64,000 bases of DNA from Semisulcospira habei (lineage: Eukaryota > Mollusca > Gastropoda > Semisulcospiridae): contig BTPG01000007.1 of the NCBI GenBank assembly GCA_036245525.1, positions 126,569,828 through 126,633,827 on the forward strand, given 5' to 3'. Below the pieces are notes generated by a model that worked only from the letters and a program-made list of their open reading frames with translations, had not been told where the DNA came from and made no database searches. Of the stretch, positions 35,650 through 47,309 are shown in pieces (positions within the stretch are counted from its first letter, which is position 1; every line of letters starts with the position of its first letter). A program made the position numbers and the translations under genes.

Positions 35650-38514
35650 AAAGTCCCTTCTATATGAGAGCTGTCTTCACTGTCAAGGGTTTCTACCTTT
35701 TGTCTTTGACCTGATTCTGATGTTGAAATATCTATTTTTGAAAAAGCCTCGCAGATGTGCCGATGCATCAGTGAATTTTATAAGGGATGCACACAGTGCA
35801 TACGCGTCATTGGTTTGTCAAACATCATGACGTATTTTTTGTTTTTACATAATTTTATATATTTAACATGATATGAGTTTCGCTTTCACTTCAAGACTAG
35901 CAAAAATGGTGACAAAACTAGAATTTCACGGTACAATTTCAGTCTTGCTATAATTTGTGTGAAATCAGGTTGGCTTTACCTAGCTACATGCTATACTAAG
36001 TACACCTGCATGCTCTTCTGAAAGCACCTCGATGTGTGTGTATGCATGTGCGTACGTGCATATGGGTGCTCCAAACATCCTAAAGAGGCATAGATGTTCA
36101 TGCACCCACTGGGCACATGAGGATCTATGCCTCTTGGACATTCATGCATATATGTGAGAGACAGAGCAAGCGAGCGAGAGAGAGAATTACATCATATTTA
36201 GATTATGTCTGCGTGGTGACAGAGTTACTTCTTTTATGTCACCGCCACTGTCTGTCTCCAGATGTCAAGGTTTTTACTGTTTTAATTTTTTTCTGAAAAG
36301 AATTAATTTTTACTGAATAAGTTGAAAGGGTACAAAGCTGGCTAACGAACTCATCCAATGTCTTAATCTCCAAACTAGCTGTATCGGGTCACCTTAAAGT
36401 TCTTCTGAAAGCTCAACAATGTGTGTGTGTGTGTGTGTGTTAGTGCGTGCATGCGCGAGCGCTCGAAACATCTTCAAGAGACATAGATCCTCATGCACTC
36501 TCTGGGCACATGAGGATCTATGCCTCTTGGAGATGCGCATGTCTGTGAGATAGAGAGCGCGGCGCACACTAGAGAGAATTACGTCATATTTAGAATGTCT
36601 GCATGGTGACGGAGTTGCCTCTTTTACGTCACTGCCACTGTCTTTCTCTAGAAGTCAATTTTTTTTTTTTACTGTTTTCTTTTCTGAAAAGAATTATTTT
36701 TTTACTAAACAAGTTGAAAGGCTACAAAGCTGGCTAATGAACTCATCCAATGTCTTTATCCAAACTAGCTATATCCAAAATTTCAAGTAAATATGACAAC
36801 AAGACAGGCAAAGCCCATTATGGCTCACACGTATGACCGATCCACGCATGTCTGACAATAAGAGATGGCTTCTGCACTAACAAAATCCATGGTTTCCCAA
36901 AATTTTGTCTGTTTTCACACATCTGCAAAACCCCAGTGACCCTTGACCTTTGTGATGAGTGACTAAACTAGGATACATAGGAAGGTCTTAAGATCAGCTA
37001 CCTTTGTGCCAAATTTAATTGAAAAGTTTGGAAAAATGTTGATAATAACTACAATTATTGGCATTTTATACACATTTGTCGACCTCTTGTGACCCTTGCC
37101 CTTTTCTGAGGGGTCATCCAAATTAGTATGCATAGATAGGTCTTACCATCTGGTATCTCTGTAGCAAGTTTGGGTTTGAAGTTGTGAATAGTAATTGAGA
37201 AGACATTTCTTGTCAAAATATGGCTATTTTGTTTTACCTATTTTCTGACCTGTTGTGACCTTTCCGAGGGGTCATCCAAATTAGTATGCATAGATAGGTC
37301 TTACCATCTGGTATCTTTGTAGCAAGTTTGGGTTTGGAGTTGTGAATAGTAATTGAGAAAAAAACATTTCATGTCAAAATATGGCTTTTTTTTTTTTTTT
37401 ACCTATTTTCTGAGCTCTTGTGACCCTTTGACTTTTTCCGAGGGGTCATCCAAATTAGTATGCATAGATAGGTCTTACCACCAGGTATCTCTGTAGCAAG
37501 TTTGTGTTTGAAGTTGTGAATAGTATTGGAGAAAAAAAATCTCTTGTCAAAATATGGTGATTTTAAACCTATTTCTTGAGCTCTTGTGACCCTTGACCTT
37601 TCCAAGTGATCAAACAAATTAGTTTGCATAGAAAAGTCTTACCATCAGGTATCTTTGTACCAAGTTTGGGTTTGAAGTGAATAGTATTTGAGAAAAAATT
37701 AATTATGTACAAAAATAGCTATTTTTGGCTCACATATGAAGCAAAAGTGAGTATATGTTCTGGGCCAGTGGGCGTCCGTCCATCGTCCGTCCACTGTCTG
37801 CCATCGTCCGTGGAAAACTTTAATGTTGGCATTTTCTCGGAGACTATTCAAGCTACAGTCTTCAAACTTGGCCCAAGGATACTTTGTCGCAAGACCTTTC
37901 TAAACATACCTATTTCAGTGACCTCTCACAAAGGTCAAGGTCACAGGGGATCAGGAAATATATCAAAAATAGCTATTTTTGTGACCTTGACCATTGTGAG
38001 AGGTCACTGAAATTGGTATGTTTAGAAAGGTCTTGCCACAAAGTATCCTTGGTCCAAGTTTGAAGAGTGTAGCTTGAATAGTCTCCGAGAAAATGCCAAC
38101 GTTAAAGTTTACCACGGACGACGGGGGAACAGCGGACAGATGAAATTATGGGCTCTAAATCTGGGTCAACCGACTTCCTAAAAACGGTTGTTTATGTTTT
38201 AAATGAGACATTCAAGTACAATATGCTCGGAGGCTCTCTTAGCTTTGCCAAGTTTCAAGCTTGTGTGTACAGAAATATCGGGAGATTTCTTGTTTACATA
38301 CATACGCACACACACACATACGGCGCTTCGTGCCAAATGTACGTTCAGCAGCCAGGTTAGCGCAACTAGACATGACGTAATTTTTATCTTGTTACTTCAA
38401 TTGTGAGAGGTTTAGGCCTGAACGCCTGCCTTTGACATCATGGACATGCTATTAAATTTTTGCCCCTCCGTGACCTGTCCTAAAAAGTCACCTTCTATAA
38501 ATAGAAGGGACTTT
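35650..38514 (+). mobile_element. Non-autonomous TIR element, longest copy
   Basis: The left terminus AAAGTCCCTTCTATAT (35650) and right terminus ATAGAAGGGACTTT (38501-38514) are inverted. The right end itself contains the small palindrome CCTTCTATAAATAGAAGG. The body contains hairpins at 36084-36136 and 36478-36530, a partly duplicated 'gtacaaagctggctaacgaa' block (36330 and 36722), and a nested tandem-repeat element (36790-38130). No ORF of transposase type is present. Relatives: 3436-4640, 20764-22338 and the start at 63871. Confidence 0.75.
36790..38130 (+). repeat. Nested GACCTTGACC tandem-repeat element
   Basis: Five or so imperfect units of about 150-170 bp each contain 'cttgtgacccttgaccttt', 'caaattagtatgcatagata', 'ggtcttaccatcaggtatct' and 'caagtttgggtttgaagttg'. 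A palindromic section follows (37725-38125) whose arms both read 'ttggcattttctcggagact' and 'aagacctttctaaacatacc', and it ends in 'accacggacgacggg'. Other copies: 49370-49667 (inverted), 58090-59085 and 61900-62290. Confidence 0.8.
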
Positions 38515-38548
38515 AAAAAAAAAAAGAAAACCACCCAAATGAAAGAGG

Positions 38549-38600
38549 CATAGATCTTCATGAGCCCCCACAGAAGTGGGGGCTCATGAAGATCTATGAC
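38549..38600. repeat. Short hairpin with AGGCATAGATC stem
   Basis: 'catagatcttcatgagcccc' is the inverse of 'ggggctcatgaagatctatg' around a CACAGAAGTG loop. Related stems occur at 4241-4293, 36084-36136 and 36478-36530. Confidence 0.8.
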
Positions 38601-39030
38601 TTGTTGGTCCTATTTTAACCATTATTTTCTTTCTTGAACAATTGCCTGATCTTTAAAAACATATATTTAGACTAAAACATGCTACAAAGTGGACGTATAA
38701 ACATAATTCATATTATCGTCCACTGTTTTAAAGTAAAAACTAAACTGGATTTTACAGTAATTATAACACACAGCATTGTACTTACTAACTTAGTAATTTA
38801 ACTTGTATTAGTAATTTAACTTGCACTATACTGTGATGCCATCACTTTATTGTTTGACTGGTGATGAGTGAATGCAGTTTTGAAGACATAGGTCTTTATT
38901 ATGTTTCAGGCACACAATCATTTATCATACGTCTGGCTAAAATTACTTTGTTGTTCCACATTACTGTAAAAAGCAACTGTTTGAGTGTGTGCCTGTGGAT
39001 GTGTGACATCATGCATTACACAGCTTAACC
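38601..39030. other. AT-rich unassigned sequence
   Basis: No coding or repeat feature was recognised. Confidence 0.35.
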
Positions 39031-39104
39031 TTCTTTTTTTTTTTCTTCTTTTTTTTTTTTTTTGGGGGGGGGGGGGGAGAGGGGGGTTGGGGGGGGGGGG
39101 TGGC
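39031..39104. repeat. T tract followed by G tract
   Basis: About 30 T-rich bases then about 40 G-rich bases. Confidence 0.85.
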
Positions 39105-39269
39105 AGTATTTTTAAACTTTAGGGAAAGGTACTTGTTTTCTTCAAACCCTTTGGATGTCAGGAGATTTTTGTCATGATTCCTGCAGGAATCATCGTGACA
39201 AAAAATGCTACAGACAGGCAAATGGTTAACAATAAGGAGTAAGAGATCTTCAAAAGCAGACTAGGATGT

Positions 39270-39478
39270 TCATTAACCAGTGTGTACAATAAGTTTGACT
39301 AAAATAGTTCCAAGCGTAGTGCCAGAATAGCTTGGCGCCTCTAAGTGCCAAGCTATTCTGGCACTACCCTTGAACTGCAGCCATTAGTCTATATCCTTAT
39401 CTGTAAGTACTATAATGTAGCTTGCATATATGGAAGTGTACAAATTTGAAGCTTTTAGCCTCAGTATGATATGGGTTA
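39270..39478. mobile_element. Foldback MITE, type 2, inverted
   Basis: It aligns inverted with 54672-54889: 'gccaagctattctggcacta' core, then 'ctatatccttatctgtaagt', 'tgcatatatgg' and 'ctcagtatgatatgggttaa'. Confidence 0.75.
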
Positions 39479-39597
39479 AACAATGTCAGGTCCTCGATAT
39501 AGTTGGTCTCAGCACAGGCTGACAGTCTAATTTGGGTTCTGACGTTTCTGAATCCATCCTGAGACAAAAGTGGTGACACCGGGTTTGCTTATGTGAC

Positions 39598-40018
39598 TCT
39601 ATAATAATAATAATAAGCGCATTAAATAGGCGCTTTATCCCAATTGAAAATCGGCTCAAAGCGCCGCCGCGAACTGAACCCAACAAGCACGCTCACGTGA
39701 ATCACACGCATTCACTCACACACTGTACATAAACACAGAACATTCACGTGGTGCTAAGGGCAAGCTCAAGCGAGCTACTGTAGTTTTTGGAAATTCAAAA
39801 TCGTTTGTATTTGAAATTTGATTAAGTGGGCTGAAACTGATACCAAAGTGGAGGGGGAGGAAGAGCCGGAGTACCCGGAGAAAGAACCCCCGACGGTCCG
39901 CCCGAATTAACGGTGACACTTACTAGAGGAGAAAAATCCGACGCCGGAACCCGTAGTCGAACCACGCACCTTTAGCATTGGTGGCAGGCGCCTTAACCAC
40001 TGCGCCACGGACCGCCCC
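39598..40018 (-). mobile_element. tRNA-derived SINE, copy 2
   Basis: A box TGGCGCAGTGG (40007-39997) and near-consensus B box GGTTCGACTAC (39963-39953) with tRNA-like spacing. The body matches 28325-28752, with the 3' part 'gcgctttgagccgattttca' and tail 'gcgcttattattattattat'. Confidence 0.85.
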
Positions 40019-40331
40019 CTAGCTAGCTCAGAACGAGGGTACCACTGAAGTCACTAAAATTGCAGAATCACTCTTACAATTCATGTGAAACATGCAGGTC
40101 CATATAAACACACTACAAAAATGTGGTACACTGCCAGCATCAACTAACAAAAGTTAACAGACAAAACCAACAGACACCATCAGCACTTCTTGCACTGACA
40201 CACCCCTGAGCAGGTAACTTCTGCTAAGTACCTCATGGGCCTGACATACATATGGTGGATATGCAGCAAGGCTACAACTAGATGCTGAGCTTCCTAGGCA
40301 GAAATTTTGGCTCGGTCTCAATCATGGGACT
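40019..40331. other. Unassigned sequence
   Basis: No coding or repeat feature was recognised. Confidence 0.35.
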
Positions 40332-40541
40332 TAACCCAATTAGCCCCACAGCCATTTTCCCAAATTTTGGAGGTGTCACCTGACACCTATGTACCAGTTG
40401 CAGGAGATGGATAGACCATGATAATTCAGGGATAGTGCCAGATTAGCTTGGAGCCATCAGGTGCCAAGCTAATCTTGCACTACCCTTGAATTATCATAGT
40501 CCATCCATCTCCTGATGTAGGGTGTCTGGGCTAAATAGGTT
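40332..40541. mobile_element. Foldback MITE, type 1
   Basis: Complete: 'ttaacccaattagcccc' left terminus, core 'agcttggagccatcaggtgc', right terminus 'ctgggctaaataggttaa'. Confidence 0.8.
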
Positions 40542-41140
40542 AATGATTAAAAACTCTGCTCCCACCCATCCTGGAATACACGTTGCATCAGCAGAAGGAG
40601 ATTGCCAGAACTGAGTCAGTCCAAAGAAGATCTTTGTCCTCGAGGAGTCAAAATAAACAGGAACACCTTCAGTGTAGGACAGATGCTGAACCTGAACTGG
40701 CAAACCTTCCAGGACCACAGTAGTACAGTTTTGCTTGCAATGATGTAGAAAATCTGGAACGGCTTAGCCTGTAGGTCTACTCCCCCTACTGCAACTGCAA
40801 ACAGTTCCTAATTTCATCCAACCACCAATCTTGATGTGGCCAAAGGATCCTCTGTTGTACAACCTACAGAAGTGAATCTCTCTTCATTCGTCAGAGCCAA
40901 GAACTCCCTCCCTGAATAAACAGTTCAGCTCCCCCCCCCCCCCCCCCCCCCCCCCAAGAAAGTAAAACGCAAGAAAGAAAAAACTAAATTAAAAGAAAAA
41001 CCCTTGGGCTACACTTCACTTGGCAAGGTTTATCGTTGGTGACCACTATGGTAGCCATGCAGAAAAGCTTAGCTGTAGACACCAAAACAGCAATTAGAAA
41101 CACCACCACCCCCTTCCCCAACACTCTGCCCATCAACAAG
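40542..41140. other. Unassigned sequence with a C tract
   Basis: A C tract of about 27 bp lies at 40929-40955. The 74-codon frame at 40494-40718 on the minus strand was not recognised. Confidence 0.35.
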
Positions 41141-41142
41141 AA

Positions 41143-41290
41143 GATGACGGATCGATTATGATAGTTCATGAATGGTGCACATATTTGGTGCCGGCTACAG
41201 GCGCCAAGCTAATATTTTTGTTGCCACCCTTTAATTTGAGTATCTTGGTCATCTTAATTATTTGTGTCACTATAGTGTCCGGGCTGAAAA
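41143..41290. repeat. Degenerate foldback MITE
   Basis: 'gatggatcgattatgatag'-like left arm, 'ggctacaggcgccaagctaa' core and 'gtgtccgggctgaaaaaaac' end. Diverged. Confidence 0.5.
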
Positions 41291-41714
41291 AAACGTGAAA
41301 GGGAGAGTGTGACAAACATCGGTATGTGCTTACACACGCTATTTTGAATCGGCCAAATCGAACCCGGAACAGACTAATATAGAAACAAAGAATGCGTATT
41401 GCAGAGTATTACTATAAACTATTACATTATACTTACTCTGAGAGGACTATGGCGACAATCTCACTTCTTGTGTCTGTAATTGTAAAGAAGGTTTCGGTTC
41501 TCAATTGGACTGTGTTCCTACTTTGTAACGTCCGCTGCTGAAGCCTATTTTTGGAACAAGTCTGGATTAGATCCGGCACTGGATTGTCATGTAACATAAG
41601 TTGACCAGTATTTTAACTTGTTGCAAATAGAGTTGCCCACTTGTGATTAAGTATTCTTTTGAAAGAAAAATCCAAAGTTTTTTTTTTTTGTTGTTGTTCA
41701 GCTCAGAAAATGAG
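41291..41714. other. Unassigned sequence
   Basis: No coding or repeat feature was recognised. Confidence 0.35.
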
Positions 41715-41995
41715 CTACAAACAGGCCCGGATCACTTACCTCCATGGGGAGGGGTCCAAACTTCTTGTTTGGGACCTTGAACCTGAAACATAAGCCTCCA
41801 CCACGCGGAATCTTGTTTCCGCAAGGGCCGAAAAATCAAACTGTGGGGGGGGGGGTGTAGGCGGCCACCATAAAATGAAACAGCGGGGGTGGGGGAGGTT
41901 GAACACCTCAAAAAAGGGACTTTGTTATAGCACTATAACAAATTTCGGGTGGGGGGGGGGATTGACCCCACTGCCCCCTCTAGATCCGGGTCTGA
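41715..41995 (-). repeat. Inverted AGGGGCGGATC-type repeat
   Basis: 'caggcccggatcacttacct', 'cttcttgtttgggacctt' and 'cggaatcttgtttccgcaag' match the far ends of the repeats at 12330-12640 and 14535-14655 in reverse. G tracts are interspersed. Confidence 0.5.
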
Positions 41996-42054
41996 CAAAG
42001 TTCACATCTTTAAATATCTTACTATTAACCATACACTACAACAAGTATAAGTGG

Positions 42055-42055
<1 letters not shown>

Positions 42056-42081
<26 letters not shown>
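42056..42081. repeat. Poly-T tract
   Basis: A T run of about 26 bp. Confidence 0.9.
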
Positions 42082-42085
<4 letters not shown>

Positions 42086-42550
42086 CCATTCATTTACTAG
42101 TAAGCGTCTTTATGGGGTAGATACACATTTTATGCTTCTGACTGATATTCATAGATTTTGCATTCCAAATGAGGCTTTGGTTTGTCAGTTTATTTAATTG
42201 TCATGAACTTAATATTGTAGTCTTCAAAGTATTGTAAGGTGAAGGGATGCCTTATTCTGCACAGAACATCATTGCAAGGAGCTTGAAATACATTCTTAAC
42301 AGTTGTAATTAAATATATCAAACACTATATAATGATTTTTAAAAACTTATTTCAGCAACTCCATTGCCTCCGATCAGTGCGAACAGAAAATGTTTAAAAT
42401 AATAAAATATCTAGAATCTATTTCAACCATAGTATTGGAGTTGCGCTTTTACTTTTTCTTTCTCAAACTTTCGCCCATCGGATCCAGCGACTTCAAGGGA
42501 AATTGATTCTTTATTCCTTTGGTATTTCATCATCGCCATTATTAGGAGTG
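42082..42550. other. AT-rich unassigned sequence
   Basis: No coding or repeat feature was recognised. Confidence 0.35.
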
Positions 42551-44065
<1,515 letters not shown>

Positions 44066-44345
44066 TTGGTTGGTTAGTTCGGATTTAACGTCCACAGCAC
44101 AGAGGTGATCATGGACGGCCCTGACGGGCGGGTTTTGGAGGACAGGGAAATCTATTGCCTATGGAATACGACCTGAACACTGATCAACTCAGGCGCACTC
44201 CAACTGTGCCACTTTGATTTACCAGGACCTTTCAACGGACATGTTATTGAAAAAATCTGTTTTTTTCCCCCTGGATTGTGAGTCCAGCTACCGGGGCCAG
44301 GACGGGATTCGAACCCACGACTCAGCTCGCTTTTGCTAGGCACCG
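44066..44345 (-). mobile_element. SINE family B with tRNA-type B box
   Basis: On the minus strand GTGGGTTCGAATCCCGTCCT (about 44322-44303) contains a perfect B box, GGTTCGAATCC. The body shares 'ttaccaggacctttcaacgg' with 25356-25590. The 3' end reads GGACGTTAAATCCGAACTAA and then (CCAA)n. The A-box region is degenerate or truncated. Confidence 0.75.
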
Positions 44346-45467
44346 CTATTTATACTTTCAACCCTAAGGGTGTGTTCGGCGTGCCTCTGGCTGATTGGCT
44401 TGGTACTTACTCACTCTGGCACTAGCAGCATTTATGACCACTGGGCCTGCGGGCGTGCTGGGGGAAATTGGAACTACTGTACTGAGCCAAATTATCTCCC
44501 CTGCTACAGCTGAAATGACCATGCCACCGGAAGTGGCACAAGCTACCGTTTTCGTTTGAAAATGGCGCAGCGCACAATCGTACAGCGTGGCACGGTGAGT
44601 GTTCGAGTAAGACTAAGAGTCGCAGCCTACTACCTACCCCCCCCTGCCCCGCTTATCGATTATTTGGGACCTTGGAAGGAACGTCTAGTATGTCTGTCAC
44701 GCGCCTTCTCTCTCAAACCACCCCCCCATCCCCCGCTTACCGATCGATTCCCTACAGTTTGATCTCAACTCGATCTCATGTCTAATCCAAAGACAACAGT
44801 TCGCGCATCTTTACCATACCATACCATTTAACAAAGGTGTAAGAAACAGCACAGAAGTACTTTTACAGTGCAGTCAACCTTTACTTTTTAACAGACTGTT
44901 TGGATATCAGTGTGTCATATATCTAATGTGTGCTGAGCTTCAAGAATAGAGTAGAATGACATTATTTAGGCTGTAGTATACTTTTTAGGACTCTGTACCT
45001 AAGATGCAAATTTATTGGCGTGGCCTCAATACTCATTCACTGTACCTGGTGTCTACTGCCCGATGTTAAACTGTAAATGGTGTATGCTGTTTGGTGTCAA
45101 TTTATATGAAGCTATTCAAATCTCGCTCCCACTCCCATTGAGAGGGTTCGCTAAACTTGCTGCGGATCCACCAGTCGTTTGGAGATTTGGCATGGATCCA
45201 CATAATCTAATGGTGTAAGGGTGCATGACAATATTTGAGACTCCAGAAGTATTTTAGGGTGCATTCTTACATTTGTATGGTGCTTGCTAAATATTTGATG
45301 GAATATTGCAAACAGAACTACTCAGAGTACCCATCAGTGTTTTTCAGAAGGGTTCATGCACAACTGTTTGGCTGCAAATGCTTACGATAGTCTATTGCCT
45401 CCTACACTGGCAAATGGCATTGGCTGAATGAGTGAAGAACAAAAATAAACCTGGCCCAAGAAGAATG
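44346..45467. other. Unassigned sequence
   Basis: No coding or repeat feature was recognised. Confidence 0.35.
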
Positions 45468-45537
45468 GATGCTCATGCACTAGCTTTGCTGTTGAGATCT
45501 GGAGTATCTTTCAGTTTCACGGGTGTCCGAATATGTA

Positions 45538-45720
45538 GATAATAATAATAATTATATTTATAACGCGCAAACTCCCTGCAGTGCAGGCTCTAAGCACTGT
45601 ACAATGCAGATCAAAGTTAAAAACTAAACACAAATCAATAGCAGCAACACAAAATACAAATTCAAAAATTAACAGCACATTAACACACCTAAAGCACAAA
45701 CAACCATCGCAACAAGGACC
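45538..45720 (-). repeat. LINE/SINE 3' tail insertion
   Basis: It reads on the minus strand to 'tgcagggagtttgcgcgtta' and 'taaatataattattattatt'. This ATT-tailed end resembles the 3' ends at 6205 and 28325. It is absent from the opposite arm of the inverted repeat. Confidence 0.6.
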
Positions 45721-46275
45721 GGCACAGGATCATCATGCTGTTATTGTGAAACAGAAAAGAGACTGGAATTTGTGCCCTTTGCAAACTTGCGTCAGCACAA
45801 TTTTCAAAAACGAAACTTCTCAGTCTCAATGAGACGCACAGATCATCACGTTCTGACGTATTCAGGCTATAAGGATGAGGATCTGTACTCGGTGGCGTGT
45901 GGGGTTCAAAGTAGACAAAGCAGTGCACAAAGAAAAATCGCGCCTCAGTTGTTTTGGCGAGAAGCACCCCCTGGCCAGCTGTGCGGACTCAGACCGGCTG
46001 GCTTTCTTTTACTTAAACTGGCTAATGCAATTTATCTGATGAACTCTATTGGTCTGTGGAGCTATAGATCTTCATAACCAGTGTGCGTTTCAGCGGTGGG
46101 CCTAGTCAATTACGGTCACACATGTCATAAACTGGCAGATGAGGATCTGTGTCTCGCTGAGAGTAGTTCCCGAGGCATGCATAGATGGTAATGGGCCTGT
46201 TCGTACCTCAGAACCCCATGAGCCTTGTACAGGTTGAATAGGCGTAGGAGGGTCTGAAGCTGGGCGATACGCTGC

Positions 46276-46378
46276 GAATAGCAGAGAACAGAGAGGAATG
46301 GAGGGAGCTGGTTGCCAAGTCATCAGTGGTGCCCCAACGGTCGGCAAGATTACGGGATATAGATAGATAGATAGATAG
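46276..46378 (+). pseudogene. LINE 3' end with short GATA tail
   Basis: 'aacagagaggaatggaggga' to 'gtgccccaacggtcggcaag' plus (GATA)4 is the same 3' end as the LINE at 60405-61690, almost unchanged. It is an extreme 5' truncation. Confidence 0.8.
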
Positions 46379-47249
46379 GAGGGTCTATGCTGCCATGAGG
46401 ATCTAGTATGATAGCAGCATGCTTATATCAGCTAGTGGCATAGACCCACCTTCGCCTATTCATCCTTCGTATCATCTATGCCTCAGGAAAGGTATGCCAT
46501 GAGCACAGTTATTCCAAGCAAAGAACTAGTCTCAGCGAGACACGGATCCCAAGAGTACTATAGAGGCTACGCTGAGTAGGCCTACGGATGAAATGCACAG
46601 TGGCTATCTTTATCCCTAATCACTACATGTGCAAGGGAATTAATGAATAGGAATATATAGGAATTATTGAACTGAACTGATCAGTGGTTATGAAGATCCA
46701 CGTGTCCACAAGCCAAAAGAGTTCATCAGATAAATTGCATTAGCCAGTCTAACTCTAAGTAAAAGAAACAACAGCCGTTGGGAGTCTGCACAGCTGGCGA
46801 GGGGGGGCGCTTTCTGTCAAAACAAGTGAGGCGTGATTTCTCTTTGTGCACGCCACTGAGCACAGATCTTCATGTATTCTTATAGCCTGAATAATTCACA
46901 TGAGCTCCTGCCACCTAAGTCAGAACATGAGGATCTGTGCATCTCATTGAGACTGAAAAGTTTTGTTTCTCAAAATTGTGCTGACGCAAGTTTGCAAAGG
47001 GCATAGATTTACACTATATGTTCGGACACCCGTGAAAAATACTCCTAATCTCAACAGCAAAGCTAGCGCATGAGCTTCTATTTTTCCTGTGATAGCTTGT
47101 TTTTCATGTTTTGAACTGAAATTACTAAGCATCAAGAATAAGATGAATTCCACTGAACAAAAGATTCTTGAGCTGAAAACCACAGTTGGCCTGCACACAG
47201 TTGTGGGCAGGCCAACTGTGATGAATGTCAACCGGAGGACTTGGTACAT

Positions 47250-47275
47250 TTTAAAATTATTTTTAAATTTCAGAC
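47250..47275 (+). promoter_or_regulatory. Possible 3' splice site before SOCS-box gene 2
   Basis: 'aaaattatttttaaatttcag' (ends about 47272) is a good acceptor-like sequence 37 bp before the ATG. The 5' UTR may therefore be spliced even though the coding part is one exon. No donor was assigned. Confidence 0.35.
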
Positions 47276-47309
47276 ACGCCAGTAGCTGCTGAATCAGAAG
47301 TGCCCAGCC

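Larger units (their letters stand above)
45468..47082. repeat. 1.6-kb imperfect inverted repeat upstream of SOCS-box gene 2
   Basis: The outer arms 'tcatgcactagctttgctgt' (45473) and 'aacagcaaagctagcgcatg' (47052) are inverted. Further paired blocks are 'acgggtgtccgaatat', 'ccctttgcaaacttgcgtca', 'gtctcaatgagac', 'aatgcaatttatctgatgaa' and 'tctcgctgaga'. The left arm carries an extra LINE tail (45538-45720) and the centre holds a LINE 3' end (46276-46378). The right end lies about 230 bp before the ATG at 47310. Confidence 0.75.
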
